Below the pieces are notes generated by a model, which was not told where the DNA came from, searched no databases, and saw nothing but the letters and a program-made list of their open reading frames with translations. 64,000 nt of DNA from CAVVEQ01 sp963806635. Lineage in GTDB: Bacteria > Chloroflexota > Anaerolineae > Anaerolineales > Anaerolineaceae. The translations under genes were made by a program, and so were the position numbers. The stretch covers positions 86,460 to 150,459 of the forward strand of contig CAWDZA010000002.1 of the NCBI GenBank assembly GCA_963806635.1. The letters run 5' to 3'. Shown here piece by piece: positions 46,877 through 58,646 of this stretch (within the stretch, counting starts at the first letter, position 1; each line of letters opens with the position of its first letter).

Positions 46877-48718
46877 TTACCCGGTCAGTTCGCGTAACCG
46901 CTGAAGCATCAGCACGATCCCCAGAACGACCAATGTGACCACCAGGATATACTGCCAGTAATGGATCACAAGGATGACGGTGGTGATCAATGCCAAAACC
47001 AGGGAGATCCGCGATATCGTCTGGGTGAAAGCGCCCCGCAGGATCGATTCGGCGATCATGCCCAGGAAGATCAGGACTACAAAACCAACCCAAAAAAACG
47101 AAGGTGCCAGTAAGAAGAGAGCTGCCAGGGCGAAAAGCAGCAAACTAAGGCTGATCGCTGCCCAGGTCTCCGTGGCTCGTGCGTAGCGCATGGATACTTC
47201 TTCCACCGGAACTGCGAGGTGGTGGATATGGGAGCGGGGATTATCCCTGTGACCTGACCGCAACAGCTCCAGCCTCTGGGTGATTCCCTGCAGGAGTGCT
47301 CCGTTTTCGAACCGTTCCCGCCTGAGTACCCTCAATTCATCCCCAACAGTGACGATCCTTTTTTCCAGCAGGGAGTAAAGCTTCGCCAGATGCGGATGAT
47401 CTTCCAGTCCTTTAAGTTTCATTCCAAGTACCTGGAGTTCGCCCGCCTTTTTCGGGATCAGGGCGCCCAGTTCCTCCTGGCGTTTCTGGATCTCCTCACA
47501 GTTCTCCTGGAGCATGGTCAGTTCCTGCGGGGGGGGAGGGGTTTTATCCAAACCAGCGAAGCCGAGCGGATCGTACCAGGAGCTGCGAGGAGAGCCGTCG
47601 CGATTGTACATGGGGCCAGCCGGGGCGTTTTCTCCGGAAACCGGATCCTTGGCAAAGAGACCCCATAGACCGCGGTATTGACTTACCCAGGGGACGTTCT
47701 CATCTATCAGAACAGGCATCCAGGTTTTGGATTGTCCATCACCGATCGACAGTCCATCTCCGCGGGCATAATCGACGAAGGGGATTCGGAACGGCTTGCC
47801 TTCAGGCTGTCCCAGTGTTTCCGTCCAGAACCGGCTCCAGATCTTATTGAGTCCTTGGAACCCAGCTTGGAAGAGGCAGGGAGACTTCGGCCTGATATTC
47901 CCCTTTGCGAAAATAGGAAGCATGCGATCCGGCACCGGCAAAAACCACCGGGTGGCCATTCGCGATCGTGAGCTCCTGGCTGTCATCCCAACGCCGGCGA
48001 AGGTCGTCGCCGTGGAAATCATGAGAGGCATAGGCAGCCCATTCCGGGTATAACTTGCCATCATCCTCGATATAGATAAAGGGTGATCATCTCCCAATCG
48101 GATTCATGGTCGTTCACACCGTCAAAACCGGATCGCCAGCTGTTGTAACAATAGAAAAACCAATATTGCAGCACGACCCAACCATTCTGGCGTACCACCC
48201 GTCCGTAATATGTGTATTTTTCGTCCTCTTCCCTCATTTTCTCATATGTCAACTCAGCAGCAGCTGCAGTGGCAGGAGAGACCTTACCCCGCATGAGGAG
48301 GGAGAGGGAAAAGAGGGCGTCGACTAATCTGGGGAGAAACCCGCCGCGTGCCAAGCGACCCATCCCGGCACGGAAGTGGTTGTGGATCTTACGACGCAGT
48401 TGGGACTGGGCGGCGAGCACCTGGGCGGTCTCGGAAAGGCTGAGGGTTTCAATGAACCGTAGAAAGTGAATGGTCCCGAAATTCGCGGGTCGTTGTTCGA
48501 TCAGCTTTTCAAGGTCCATTTCCTCCTGTTTTACCAGCTGTTCCTCTTTGTCCGTCCGGGTAATGCGCCCATAGGCTGCATTGGGCTACATACCGCTCTA
48601 CCTGGAAGGGAAAAAACTGCTCCCCTTTTGTAAAGTGGACCACCGGCTCGAATTTTCGTAGTATTTCGAGATCCGGGCTATTTACAGGAATAAAGGGAGT
48701 GTTAGAAGATGGTTTCAC
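46877..48718 (-). CDS. Vps62-like protein with C-terminal membrane helices (frameshifts)
   Basis: About 610 residues over three frames. It starts with GTG at 48718 (KPSSNTPFIPVNSPDLEILRKFEPVVHFTKGEQFFP). The middle has VLQYWFFYCYNSWRSGFDGVNDHESDWEMITLYLY and, in another frame, PVVFAGAGSHASYFRKGEYQ, a pattern seen in Vps62-related proteins (acidic DWE motif, then a GSHA motif). A long coiled coil follows (about 47500-47250), then four helices at the C-terminus. Shifts are needed near 48525, 48075 and 47870. The start overlaps the end of the upstream small membrane protein. Function unknown. Confidence 0.65.
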
Positions 48719-49183
48719 TGATATCGCTCCTTATCCCGAAGATCCGCTGGACATCCGACTGGCTGAGGGCAAATGCGATGATCACATTGGAAGCCATGAT
48801 CATATAATTCGGTTCCCCAAAATAGAAATAATCAATCAGGCTGACGATCAGGGAAATCCCCACCCAGGACATTAGGAAATACCCAGGTCCAGCGCCTCAT
48901 TTTTAGGAAACTGATCAGCACCACGATCAAGCTGATCGCGAAAAGCAGGTAAAAAAAGCTTCCAATGACGGCTTTTCCATATTGGGTTAGATTTCCATTG
49001 TAAAAAATCGGCAGGGAGAATCCCAAATTCGAAAAAATCTTCCCGGATCAGTGGAATGACCGCTTGATATATACGGATGAAGAATAAAATGAAGATCACA
49101 GTAGATGTAACGGTGACCGCGATGGGTCGTTTGCTGCCTGAATTCTTCTTTTTTTCTTTTTTGCCATCCCGAACCTCCTGCAA
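48700..49183 (-). CDS. Small membrane protein (frameshifts)
   Basis: About 160 residues. It has a basic N-terminus (GKKEKKKNSGSKR), then a helix (VTVTSTVIFILFFIRIYQAVIPLI), a second (GSFFYLLFAISLIVVLISFL) and a third (ISLIVSLIDYFYF), ending ISETIF at 48700. Two single-base shifts near 49030 and 48870 are needed. The stop overlaps the start of the Vps62-like gene, indicating co-translation. I do not recognise a family. Confidence 0.55.
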
Positions 49184-49231
49184 AATGTGACTTCATTATA
49201 CATATTTCACCCAATTCGTAACTATAAAAAA

Positions 49232-49257
49232 ACCCCTTCGATTTAAATCGAAGGGGT
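49232..49257 (-). terminator. Terminator of the sortase-DUF11 gene
   Basis: A perfect 26-base palindrome (13-base arms 49232-49244 and 49245-49257) is followed on the minus strand by a run of seven T. It lies 16 bases past the stop at 49274. Confidence 0.88.
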
Positions 49258-49273
49258 GGAGTCGAAAACTCAA

Positions 49274-52200
49274 TTACTTTGGTATATCCTCGACCCGCAC
49301 GAGCACCGCACGCACCACCAGGCGTGAGCGGTACGTGTTGGTCTTTTCATCGTACTCCTTGCAGGTGAGCAGGGTGAGCCAGGGTTTTTCTTCATGCTTA
49401 AAGGCCGTCATGTCATCCGGCTTGATCCGCTTCACCTCGCGAACCTGGTACACATAGCGGGAGCCATTTGAGACCACCGCGATCTCCTGCCCCCAGGTAA
49501 GCTTGCCCAGATTCACAAATGGTCCGGCTTTGCCGTTCGGCAAATAGACGTGTGCGGTGATGACGCTGTTGCCGTCATAGGTTGGGTAGGCGCTGCCCTG
49601 CAGCCAGCCAGCCTGACTCCAAAGCCAGGTAAGGTCCCAGATGCCGTTTTGCAGGGGCACACCAACGATGGGTAAATCCACCTTGAGGGCGGGGATCTCC
49701 AGGGCAAGATCGCCATCCTTGGAGTAGAGCGTCTGGGGCTGCCGGCTGATATCTGTGATCACACCCGGGGCGAAGCCGGTGGCGGGCAGTTCCTGCCTGG
49801 CGCAATGCATTGAGGGTGAAGGATGAGGAAGCGCCATAATTGTTTGTTGGGTCGCCTGGGTCATACCTTCTTTCAGTCGAAAGCGGGTTGAAAGGTGAGA
49901 TTTGCCCCGGGTCGCCAGGCAGGCTGGTCCACTCCACAGCTGCAGTATTGGTAATACCGCCAAGAGCAGGCACGGTGAGAACCGTGGCCTGGAAGCGGAT
50001 CACCCCGGTATTTCCTGGAGTAAGCAGAAAATTATTCCAACCGGCAGAAACGGTACTGGTGAACCGCGGTTATAAGCGCAGGAGTCCGCAGGCTGGGTGC
50101 CCAGATTGCAGTTCAAAGAGGCGGAATTCACCGCCAGTTCAGGGGGGACAGGATCCTGCACAAGGACATCATAGGCATTGGTATGGCTGGCTGAGGTGTG
50201 GTTGATGGTGATCGTGAAGGTGATCACATCCCCGACCCGGACAATGCTCATGTTCGAAGTCTTCCGGATGGTAAGCCGGGGTTCACGGATATTCACCGCC
50301 CCGCCGGTAACCGGACCCAGCGAACCGCCAGTCCAATTTACTTCAGCGGAGTTGCTCAATAGAACCCCATCCTGGTTTTCAGGGTTGTTCAGCACAACTG
50401 CACGGTAAGTGACGGTGAGCGCCACCGGCGAGGCGGAAGAGTTCGTGAGGGTTCCCAGGTTCCAGGTGATCTGGCGGCCTGCATCAGCCGAATTACTGCT
50501 GCCAGAGGGGTAGGTAGTAGGTACGGCATTCGCGCAGACCCCTGAGAAACCACCCGATGCATTTGTGGTGAGATCGCTGGATGAGGGTGTGATGCTTGAG
50601 CAGGCCACAAATGCCAGCCCCTGACCGAGGGTATCGGTGAGCTGGACGTTATTAAAGGTGCCTGAAGGGACATCGAACACAAGCTCATAGGTGAGCACTT
50701 CGCCAATCGCAACGTAGGGGTTGTTGGTGAAGGATTGATCGGTATCCACCAGGTGTTTGGAGAGCGCATTCGGATCCACGGTTGGTGTGTTAGTTACCGT
50801 AGGCGTCTGAGTTGGGGTAGGCGTTTCGGTGGGGGTGTGGGTAACAGTGGATGTGGCGGTTTCGGTGGGGGTAGCTGTGGCAGTTTCCGTGGCCGTTGCG
50901 GTTGGAGTTTCTGTGGCGGTGGGTGTACCGCTGGCGGTAGGCGTGTGTGTTTCAGTCACTGTGGCGGTCACAGTGGGGGTTTCCGTTTCGGTAGGGGTGG
51001 GGGTGGCGGTCTCCGTGCTTGTCGCAGTTGGTGTAGCCGATACCGTGGGGGTGTGGGTCTCTGTGGCGGTATCAGTGGGGGTTGGCGTTTCTGTTTCGGT
51101 GGGCGTAGAAGTGGGGGTATGAGTCGCGGTCTCGGTCGGCGTATGAGTTATGGTAGGAGTACCGGTTTCTGTAGGTGTATGGGTCAATGTCGGCGTGGCA
51201 GTTTCTGTTGCCGTTGCGGTTTCGGTGGGAGTATGGGTGAGGGTAGGTGTGCCGGTATCGGTTGGCGTATGGGTCACCGTTTGGGTGGGTGTCTCCGTGG
51301 GCGTCTGCGTCTCGGTGATTGTCGGGGTTGAAGAGGCGGTGGGCGTCTCGGTGTGAGTTGCTGTCATCGTCGGGGTGCCGGTTTCAGTGGGGGTGAGGGT
51401 GTGCGTCGCAGTTGGAGTTTCTGTGATCGTGGGGGTCTCAGTGGGGGTGGCGGTGGTTGTCTCTGTCGGTGTGGCAGTGATGGTGGACGTTTCGGTCGGA
51501 GTCGCCGTCATGGTGGCCGTGGGTGTGCTTGTGGTGGTCGGGGTTTCCGTTTCTGTAGGAGTTGCAGTTAAGGTTGCAGTGGCGGTTTCGGTGGGAGTAT
51601 TTGTACCGGTTGGTGTTTGTGTTTGGGTTACTGTAGCCGTTTCTGTAGGCGTTGGCGTAAGAGAAGGAGTTACGGTCAGGGTCACCGTAGAGGTGGGGGT
51701 TTCGGTTTCCGTGGGCGTCAACGTAAGAGTCTGGGTAACAGTCAAGGTTTGGGTTGGGGTTTCTGTCGATGTAGGCGTCAGAGTATCCGTCGAAGTTGAA
51801 GTGGCGGTTTGCGTTGCTGTGTGCGTTTCCGTCACAGTTACCGTGACGGTAGGCGTTTCGGTGTCAGTGGGGGTGGAGGTTCCCGTCGAAGTGGGGGTTT
51901 CTGTAGTGGTGGCAGTGGCGGTTTCTGTGGGAGTGGATGTGCTCGTGGAGGTCGGGAGAGCATTAACAGTGAGGGTCGCGCTTGCGCCATTCGTATTTGA
52001 GACCCCTTGGTCTGTGGTGACTCCACCAGAAGGAATGGGGTTAACGTGTGATCCAGGGGTATTTGATGTAACTAGTACCGTAACTGTGCAGGCAGCACCT
52101 GCTGGAAGCGAGGCGCCGCTCAGGCTGACGCTGGGTCCGCCGTTGGCTGCCACAACCGAACCGCCCGCGCAATCCGTTGTACCGAGGGCTGGTGAGGCAT

Positions 52201-55200
52201 TTTGAACCTCCACCGGATAAGTATCGGTGAACGATACATTGGTAAGATTCGTCCCCCCGGGATTATTCAGGGTGATGATCAACAAAGAGGTGCCACCTGC
52301 AGAGATGGTTGAAGGTACAAACACTTTTGCCACGGTGGGGGGTGCCAGGTAGGTGACGGTTTTTGAATCCGTATTGGATGTCACCCCGTCTGCGCTTGCG
52401 GTGGCGGTATTCGTCACCGATAAAGCGGTGATATCCGCCCCGGTTATGGCGTAGGTGGCGGTGCAGGTTACACTCTCACCGGGATCGAGGAAATTATCCA
52501 GATCACCGACGGTGTTCACCAATGGGCAGGATTCATTTATGGATTTATCGTCATTGATAGTGACAGGACCGACCAGTGGGGCAAAGCCACTGTTGGTTAC
52601 CAAATAACTGTAGCTGATCAGCTCCCCAGAGGTAGTGTAAGTGGACGGCGAGGCGGATTTCACCAGGGTTAATCCGGTTGTGGCATAGGTGGCGGTAGAA
52701 GTGTCTGAATATGTTGAGCCGGAGTAAGTGCCTGAAGCTGTTGCCGTGTTCGGATGGGATCCAGACTCTGCCGTAATTGGTCCAAAAGTACAGGTTCGCA
52801 ACTCATAAGCCGGAATGTCTGTCCAGGAACAACCGGGTGGCAATGTGCCTAAAGTAGGGTCTGTGACACCTACGCTCGTGAGAGGCACATCCCCAGTATT
52901 TTCAACGGTGAACCGGTAATAGACTGACGAGCCGACTGGAACGCCCACGAAGGAAGTCCAGGGATCAGAGCCGGTGGCGGAAACCTGTTTGAGGAGAGAG
53001 ATCGCCGGGCGAACCGGATCCACCTTTAAAGTGTCCGAGGCAGAATTACCAGTGCCGCCATTTGTCGAAGATACGGTAGAACTCGTATTCGGATAACTTC
53101 CCACTAGGGCAGCGGTGATTCGGCTTGTAACCTGACAACTCCCGCCCGCGGGGATCGTTCCGCCTGTGAGCGATATATTCGGGGATGTGGTTGATGTTGT
53201 GAGGGTACCCCCGCATGAATTCGTTGTGGATACCGGGGATGTATTGGATACCCCGGAAGGATAACCATCAGAAAAAGAGATTCCGGTTAATGCGATATTT
53301 TGGTTTGGATTGCTGAGCGAGAAGGTAAGCGTGGAATTGCTTCCCGCGGGATTGGATTTGGAGAAAACAATTTGGAAATCGCAGGCGGCCGGAGAACTGG
53401 TAAGAGATGCCTGGGCGATTCCGGAGGGACCAGTGTTTGTACCACCGTTTGAAGAGGAAATCGGGTCGCTAACGTTTTGATACGCTCCGGCAGCGGTTCC
53501 CGTTACATTAACACTAACAGTGCAAGAACCGCTGACTGGGTATGGTATCCCACCAGCGGGATTCCCAAAGGTAGAGGGAGGTCGCTCCAGCAGCAGGCGC
53601 CCAGGTTGGGGTACCACCGCAGGTGGTCACTGCGCTGGGTGTTGCAGCAACCTGCAATCCTGATGGCAGGGTATCTGTGAAAGTGACGCCATTTAATGCA
53701 TTTGAGGCATTCGGATTGGTAAGTGTGAATGTGAGTGTGGTTACCTCATTCATGGCAATAGGATCAGGGGAAAAAACCTTTATGATCCTAGGAGGCGCGA
53801 GCCTTGGGCAACCTCGGATGATTATATTATCCAACAGTAAAAGCGCATTAGGCTTTTTATTTCCACCACCGTTTACCCCAATCCGGAACGTAGTAGTAGC
53901 GGATCCAGTAGAAGCAGCGGTTGCTGTAATATTGGTCCAATTTCCTTTTGCTGCTGTAGGAACCGGAGTAAAACCAGAAAACGCTCCTCCATCCGCTCTA
54001 GTGTTAATGAACACCTGACTATTAGGGCTATCCCAACCATTACCACTAGGATTGATGTCAAAGACAATAAATGCGCCACCATAATTCGAGGTATCCGCTA
54101 CAAACTGGAAATAATTCAGCATCGAGTTAGCTGTTTCATTCCAACCATCTCCATTACTTGCTGCAGTAGGTGCAGTTCCGCCCCATGAATTCGCCGGGTT
54201 TCCAGCAGATTCTATTGTTTGCTGGCCAAACTGAGTTGTGAAACTGGCTACCGCAGACGAAACATCGGACGCAATGGTTGTGTAAGGAGGCGGGGGGCCG
54301 CCCGATCCTTGACCGGATACGGGCATCGTCCAGGAAGCTAAAACGACAGAGTTAGTACAGGTTGTGGGGAGAGGGGGCACAGTGGGGGCTGTATTTACTG
54401 TAAGGGTGGCTTGGGCGAATTTCCCCGTATCGATGGAATTCAAGAAAAGGTGATCGGTGGTATTGATGAGGGGACCAGTCACCGAAGGGGTAACGCTTAC
54501 CTTGATCGTACAGTTACTATTAGCTGAAAGGGTGCCATTTGAAAATGTGATTGTCGATGCACCAGGATTGGCGACAAGGGTCGGAGTTCCGCAGCTGATT
54601 GTGGTTGCATCTGCTGGATTCGCGATTACGAGTCCTGCAGGCAGCGAGTCGATGAAGTTATAACCACTTATCCTGCCCGGATTCGGATTGGTCAGGGTAA
54701 AGGTCAAAGCGGTTGTGCCGTTGATACTTACCGGATTCGGACTGAACGATTTGGTGAATGTTACATTGTTAGGGTCAATTATCGCAGCGATTCGACCTTG
54801 AACCGAATAGTCCGCATTGTAATGGTAGCTGCTGCCTGAGAAATCGTAAATCAAACTATTGAGGTTTTGATTGGTACCTGCCCCGCTGATGATGGTTACA
54901 TTGTAGGTAACGGTGATATCCCCGCCATATTTCCCAGTGCCCAGACAGGATCTGTAATTTGGTGAATTTGGGTCATTTTCCCACCGGCAGCCATCGCCGT
55001 AGAGCGTGTCTTTGGTGGTACCAGCGGATGGAGCTGTATAGGTGGTTACAACGCTATTGATCTGGAAAATGTTGTTGGGGAAATTGATGAAATTTTCGAT
55101 CTGCTCGTAGCCATTCGTCGCTGTTGATCCGACCAGCTCGATGGTGTAGGTATTCCCCACCAATAAGGCCATCGTGCCACCTGGGGGGATGGATTCCCCG

Positions 55201-55733
55201 TTCAATTTCACGTCGATTGTGGAATTACGGCTCTGAGATATTAGATGCTCGACATAAATCTCCCGCGGAGTGGGGCTGAGGCCGGATATGCCGCCATCGG
55301 CTGTGGCGGAAATGGTGAACCGGCGCGTTTGGTCGTATGAGGATGCATTGCGCGTGATCTCAATTTCGTAGTAAAAATCGTGACATTGGGTGGGATTGAG
55401 ATTGATCCCGTCCGCCGTGTACCCGGTTAGAGAACCCGGGCGTATATTAATGGCCCCATTTGCTGAGGTCCAATTGAAAGCGGATTTTACATTGGTAGCG
55501 GCCGCATCCCCTGTATTGCACACCCGCGCGCCAACCGGGAAGTGATTCGGCCCGACGTTGACGTTGTTCGAATCCAGACCGACCACATTCCAGGTGATGG
55601 GGGTCACTGTGAGAGCCGCTGCGCCTTGAACGACGGACTGCGGCTGGGCGATACCCGCCACTAGTCCGAGCAGCATTGCGAGGATCATGACCCCGTGGGT
55701 GATTTTTTGTAAAACAGTTTTTTGAGGAACCAA
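49274..55733 (-). CDS. Giant exported DUF11 / Thr-Pro stalk protein with LPATG motif and C-terminal sortase domain
   Basis: About 2150 residues in one reading after correcting three frameshifts (near 53585, 50060 and 49792). Order: signal peptide (ILAMLLGLVAGIAQP); an N-terminal beta domain; several DUF11-type repeats (FTKSFSPNPVSINGTTALTF, TVAKVFVPSTISAGG and similar); a stalk of about 390 residues of Thr-Pro/Thr-Glu repeats (51954-50783); two more DUF11-type domains (SKHLVDTDQSFTNNPYVAIGE); ELPATGFAPG (49772-49792); and a sortase domain with TAHVYLPNG (His), LLTCKEY (Cys) and TYRSRLVVRA (Arg). The start is TTG. No C-terminal membrane helix or basic tail follows the LPATG, unlike normal sortase substrates. 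Surface location is certain in principle; self-processing is inference. A terminator follows. Confidence 0.8.
50783..51954 (-). repeat. Low-complexity Thr/Pro/Glu repeat stalk inside the giant protein
   Basis: About 1.17 kb of imperfect tandem units encoding TETPT, TPTET, TATPT and similar short repeats with a dominant alternation of Thr. It gives long antisense frames rich in Val and Gly on the plus strand. The stalk resembles a mucin-like, probably extended and possibly O-glycosylated segment. Confidence 0.9.
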
Positions 55734-56083
55734 TGTTATCCCTTTTTAAATCTTAAGAAGCCAGCTTGCTTTCACCGGCGTGGAGTTCCATTTAACTTAT
55801 TCTTAATTATACGGATTTTATCCATAATTTGATAGATACGTTCCCCTGCCTTTCAAGGCTGTAAGGAAGGAAAAATATGAATGAATCTACCCTGCCAGCG
55901 ATATATTTCCGGGACTATTCCCATTAAGGGGAGAGTGGAGTGTACAGGGTATAATTTTCGAACCCGGCAAAAATAGCCCATGTTCAAATTTCCAGAGGAT
56001 TTGATTTCGGGGATGAATACACTCGGGATTATTCAAGCGTATTGAACATTCCCGTATTAAGTGGATGGAATTAGGGACAAAAA
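55734..56083. other. Intergenic region, divergent genes
   Basis: No gene is seen in this 350-base stretch. A TATAAT at 55950-55955 could be the -10 for aspartokinase, without a good -35. I see no lysine riboswitch. Confidence 0.4.
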
Positions 56084-57500
56084 ATGGTTAAAGACGATTC
56101 TTCCGACAAACACAATACCCTGGTGATGAAATTTGGAGGCACGTCTGTTGGAAGCGCCGATGCCATGCGCCAGGTGGTCTCGATCATTTCCAATGAACGC
56201 ATTAAATGGAAGAATATCGCAGTCGTTACCTCGGCTTTGAATGGGGTAACTGACCAGCTGCTATCGATGGCAGATGGCAGGGTTGAAATCCTGGAAGCCG
56301 CGGCAGATCTGCGCACCCGGCACGAAAAGATCGCAGCTGCTTTGATCCCTGAAAAAACCACCCGGGATCGTGCCCTTGCGGAAATCCAGAACGTGATCGA
56401 CGAGATCATCCACCTTTGCCAGGCGGTGTTGGTGCTGGGCGAGGTTACCCCGCGCGTACAGGATGCGATCGCTTCAGCCGGCGAACGCATGTGCGTTTAT
56501 CTGCTGGCAGCAGCACTGGAGGCGCAAGGGAGTTAAAGCCGAACCAGTTGAGGCCACCCGCTTGATCCGTACGGATGATCACTTCACCGACGCGCATCCC
56601 GATATGGCTGCGACGAGAGAACTGGTGCGTGCAAATTTGCTGCCGCTGCTGGAAAAAGGATTCGTTCCAGTGATAACGGGCTTCCTGGCTGCAAACGATA
56701 AAGGGAACATCACCACCCTGGGCAGGGGCGGCAGCGATTATTCCGCGGCATTGATCGGCGCCGCGCTGCCCGCAGACGAGGTCTGGATCTATACGGATGT
56801 TGATGGCGTGATGACCGCGGATCCGCGCCTGGTGCCCTCCGCTACCACCGTGCCGGTTTGCTCCTATCGCGAGGTCGCCGAGCTGGCCTATTACGGAGCA
56901 AAAGTGCTGCATCCCAAAACGATCCGCCCGGTGATCGAGGCGGGCATTGGGCTGCGGGTGTGCAATACTTTCAACCCAAGCCACCCCGGCACCCGGCTGG
57001 TACCGGACCTGGAGGCGCACTCTGGCGTCATGAAAGCGATCACCACCGTCCAAGACCTGCAATTGATCACCATCGAGGGACATGGCATGCTGGGGGTGCC
57101 CGGGGTTGCGGCACGCACCTTCGATGCGGTGGCGCGGAGCGGCGCAAGCGTGCCTCTGATCACCCAGGCATCCTCCGAGCAGAGCATCTGTTTTGCCATC
57201 CCCTGCGCTTCAGCGGTCAAGGTGGTGAGTATGTTGGAAGCCGCCTTCGAGCGCGAGATCATCGGCCGGGATATCGACCGGGTGTGGGCTTCAGAGGAAG
57301 TGGGCATCGTTACCGTCGTAGGCGAGGGAATGCGCTCCACGCCGGGGGTGGCAGGTCGGGTTTTTACTGCCCTGGGGGATGCGAAGGTGAACGTGATCGC
57401 CATCGCGCAGGGATCCTCCGAGGTGTCGATCAGCCTGGTGGTTTCTGCCTCCCAGGTGAAGGACGCGCTGCTGGCGCTGCATCCCCTTATCCATTTTTAA
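56084..57500 (+). CDS. lysC: Aspartokinase (one frameshift)
   Basis: About 471 residues over two frames that join near 56530 (EAQG then VKAEPVEATRLI). It has LVMKFGGTSVGSADAMRQV at the start, LGRGGSDYSAALIGAALPADEVWIYTDVDGVMTADPR, and two C-terminal ACT domains (VQDLQLITIEGHGMLGVPG and VGIVTVVGEGMRSTPGVAGRV). It phosphorylates aspartate, the first step toward lysine, threonine and methionine; the ACT domains imply feedback control. asd follows 24 bases downstream, so they form one operon. The break at GGGAGTTAAAG is most likely an error. Confidence 0.92.
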
Positions 57501-57524
57501 GTTTAATAAGAGAGGTCTTGCCCC

Positions 57525-58580
57525 ATGAAAGATCGTATCCCCGTCGCCATCCTGGCTGCCACCGGCAGTGTGGGCCAGCGCTTTATTCAGTTGCTGGATG
57601 ATCATCCATTTTTTCGGGTGACCGCGCTGACTGCCTCCGACCGCACAGTTGGACAGAAGTATGGAGATGCCTGCCATTGGATCCTGCCCGGCGGTATGCC
57701 AGAGTGGGCCCACGGGATGGAGATCTTGCCGACCATGCCGCAATCGGCATCCGTGCCAGTCGCTTTCTCGGCATTGCCAGCAGAGGCCGCGCTGGAGATC
57801 GAGCCTGCTTTCGCCAGGGCGGGTACTCTGGTGTTTTCCAATGCATCCGCCTACCGCATGGAAAAGGATGTTCCCATTCTTTTCCCGGAGGTGAACCCCG
57901 AACAGGCAGCCATTTTGCCCATCCAGCGCCGGCTGCGGGGCTGGAGCGGTGGGATCATCACGAATTCCAACTGCACCAGCACCGGGCTCACCGTGGCATT
58001 AAAACCCTTGCAGGATGCCTTCGGTTTGAAGCGGGTCTTCGCGGTTTCGATGCAGGCGGTTTCCGGCGCGGGATACCCGGGGGTGCCATCGCTGGATATC
58101 CTCGATAACGTCATTCCTTTCATCAAAGGCGAAGAGGAAAAGGTGGAACTGGAACCGCGCAAGATGCTGGGGAAGATCCTTGGGGATGAGATCGTTCCGG
58201 CCGAATTCCTGATCTCAGCCCATACCAACCGCGTGGCGGTCACCGATGGGCACATGGTGTGCCTTTCGGTGGAGTTGGAAAAAAAGGCCACGCCGGAGGA
58301 TGCAATCCAGGAAATGCGGGATTACTGCGCACCGGAAGTGAGCCGCGGACTGCCCTCCGCGCCGGATCCGGTCATCATTGTTCGGGATGAGCCGGATCGC
58401 CCGCAGCCGCGCCTGGACCGCATGACCGGCAAGGGCATGGCAACCGTGGTGGGTAGGGTGCGCCTGGACCCGATCATTGGGCTGAAGTTCGTGGTTCTCT
58501 CGCACAATACCATCCGCGGGGCAGCCGGCGGATCTATCTATAATGCCGAATTGATGTTCAAGCTGGGGTATATCTCATAA
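57525..58580 (+). CDS. asd: Aspartate-semialdehyde dehydrogenase
   Basis: A 351-residue enzyme that reduces aspartyl phosphate to aspartate semialdehyde. It has the nucleotide-binding start ILAATGSVGQRFIQLLDDH, the active-site Cys in IITNSNCTSTGL, VSMQAVSGAGYPG, and FLISAHTNRVAVTDGH (His). The sequence belongs to the archaeal/fungal-type branch of Asd rather than the E. coli-type branch. It follows lysC directly and ends before a terminator. Confidence 0.92.
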   Translation: MKDRIPVAILAATGSVGQRFIQLLDDHPFFRVTALTASDRTVGQKYGDACHWILPGGMPEWAHGMEILPTMPQSASVPVAFSALPAEAALEIEPAFARAGTLVFSNASAYRMEKDVPILFPEVNPEQAAILPIQRRLRGWSGGIITNSNCTSTGLTVALKPLQDAFGLKRVFAVSMQAVSGAGYPGVPSLDILDNVIPFIKGEEEKVELEPRKMLGKILGDEIVPAEFLISAHTNRVAVTDGHMVCLSVELEKKATPEDAIQEMRDYCAPEVSRGLPSAPDPVIIVRDEPDRPQPRLDRMTGKGMATVVGRVRLDPIIGLKFVVLSHNTIRGAAGGSIYNAELMFKLGYIS

Positions 58581-58588
58581 TAATCAAA

Positions 58589-58625
58589 AAAGGGTGCTAG
58601 TAATCGAACCGCACCCTTTAATTTT
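58589..58625. terminator. Bidirectional terminator after asd
   Basis: AAAGGGTGC (58589-58597) pairs with GCACCCTTT (58611-58619), then AATTTT. It lies between convergent genes. Confidence 0.75.
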
Positions 58626-58646
58626 ATATCTATCGTTTTCGCGGAT

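Noticed and set aside
50783..51954. Possible CRISPR or satellite array
   Set aside because: The units are short, irregular and in frame with the giant protein; there are no constant repeats with unique spacers.
51375..52205. Plus-strand 276-codon frame of Val/Gly repeats (and similar ones at 50735-51571)
   Set aside because: It is the antisense of the Thr/Pro stalk; its regular VxV composition follows from the repeats and it has no independent signals.
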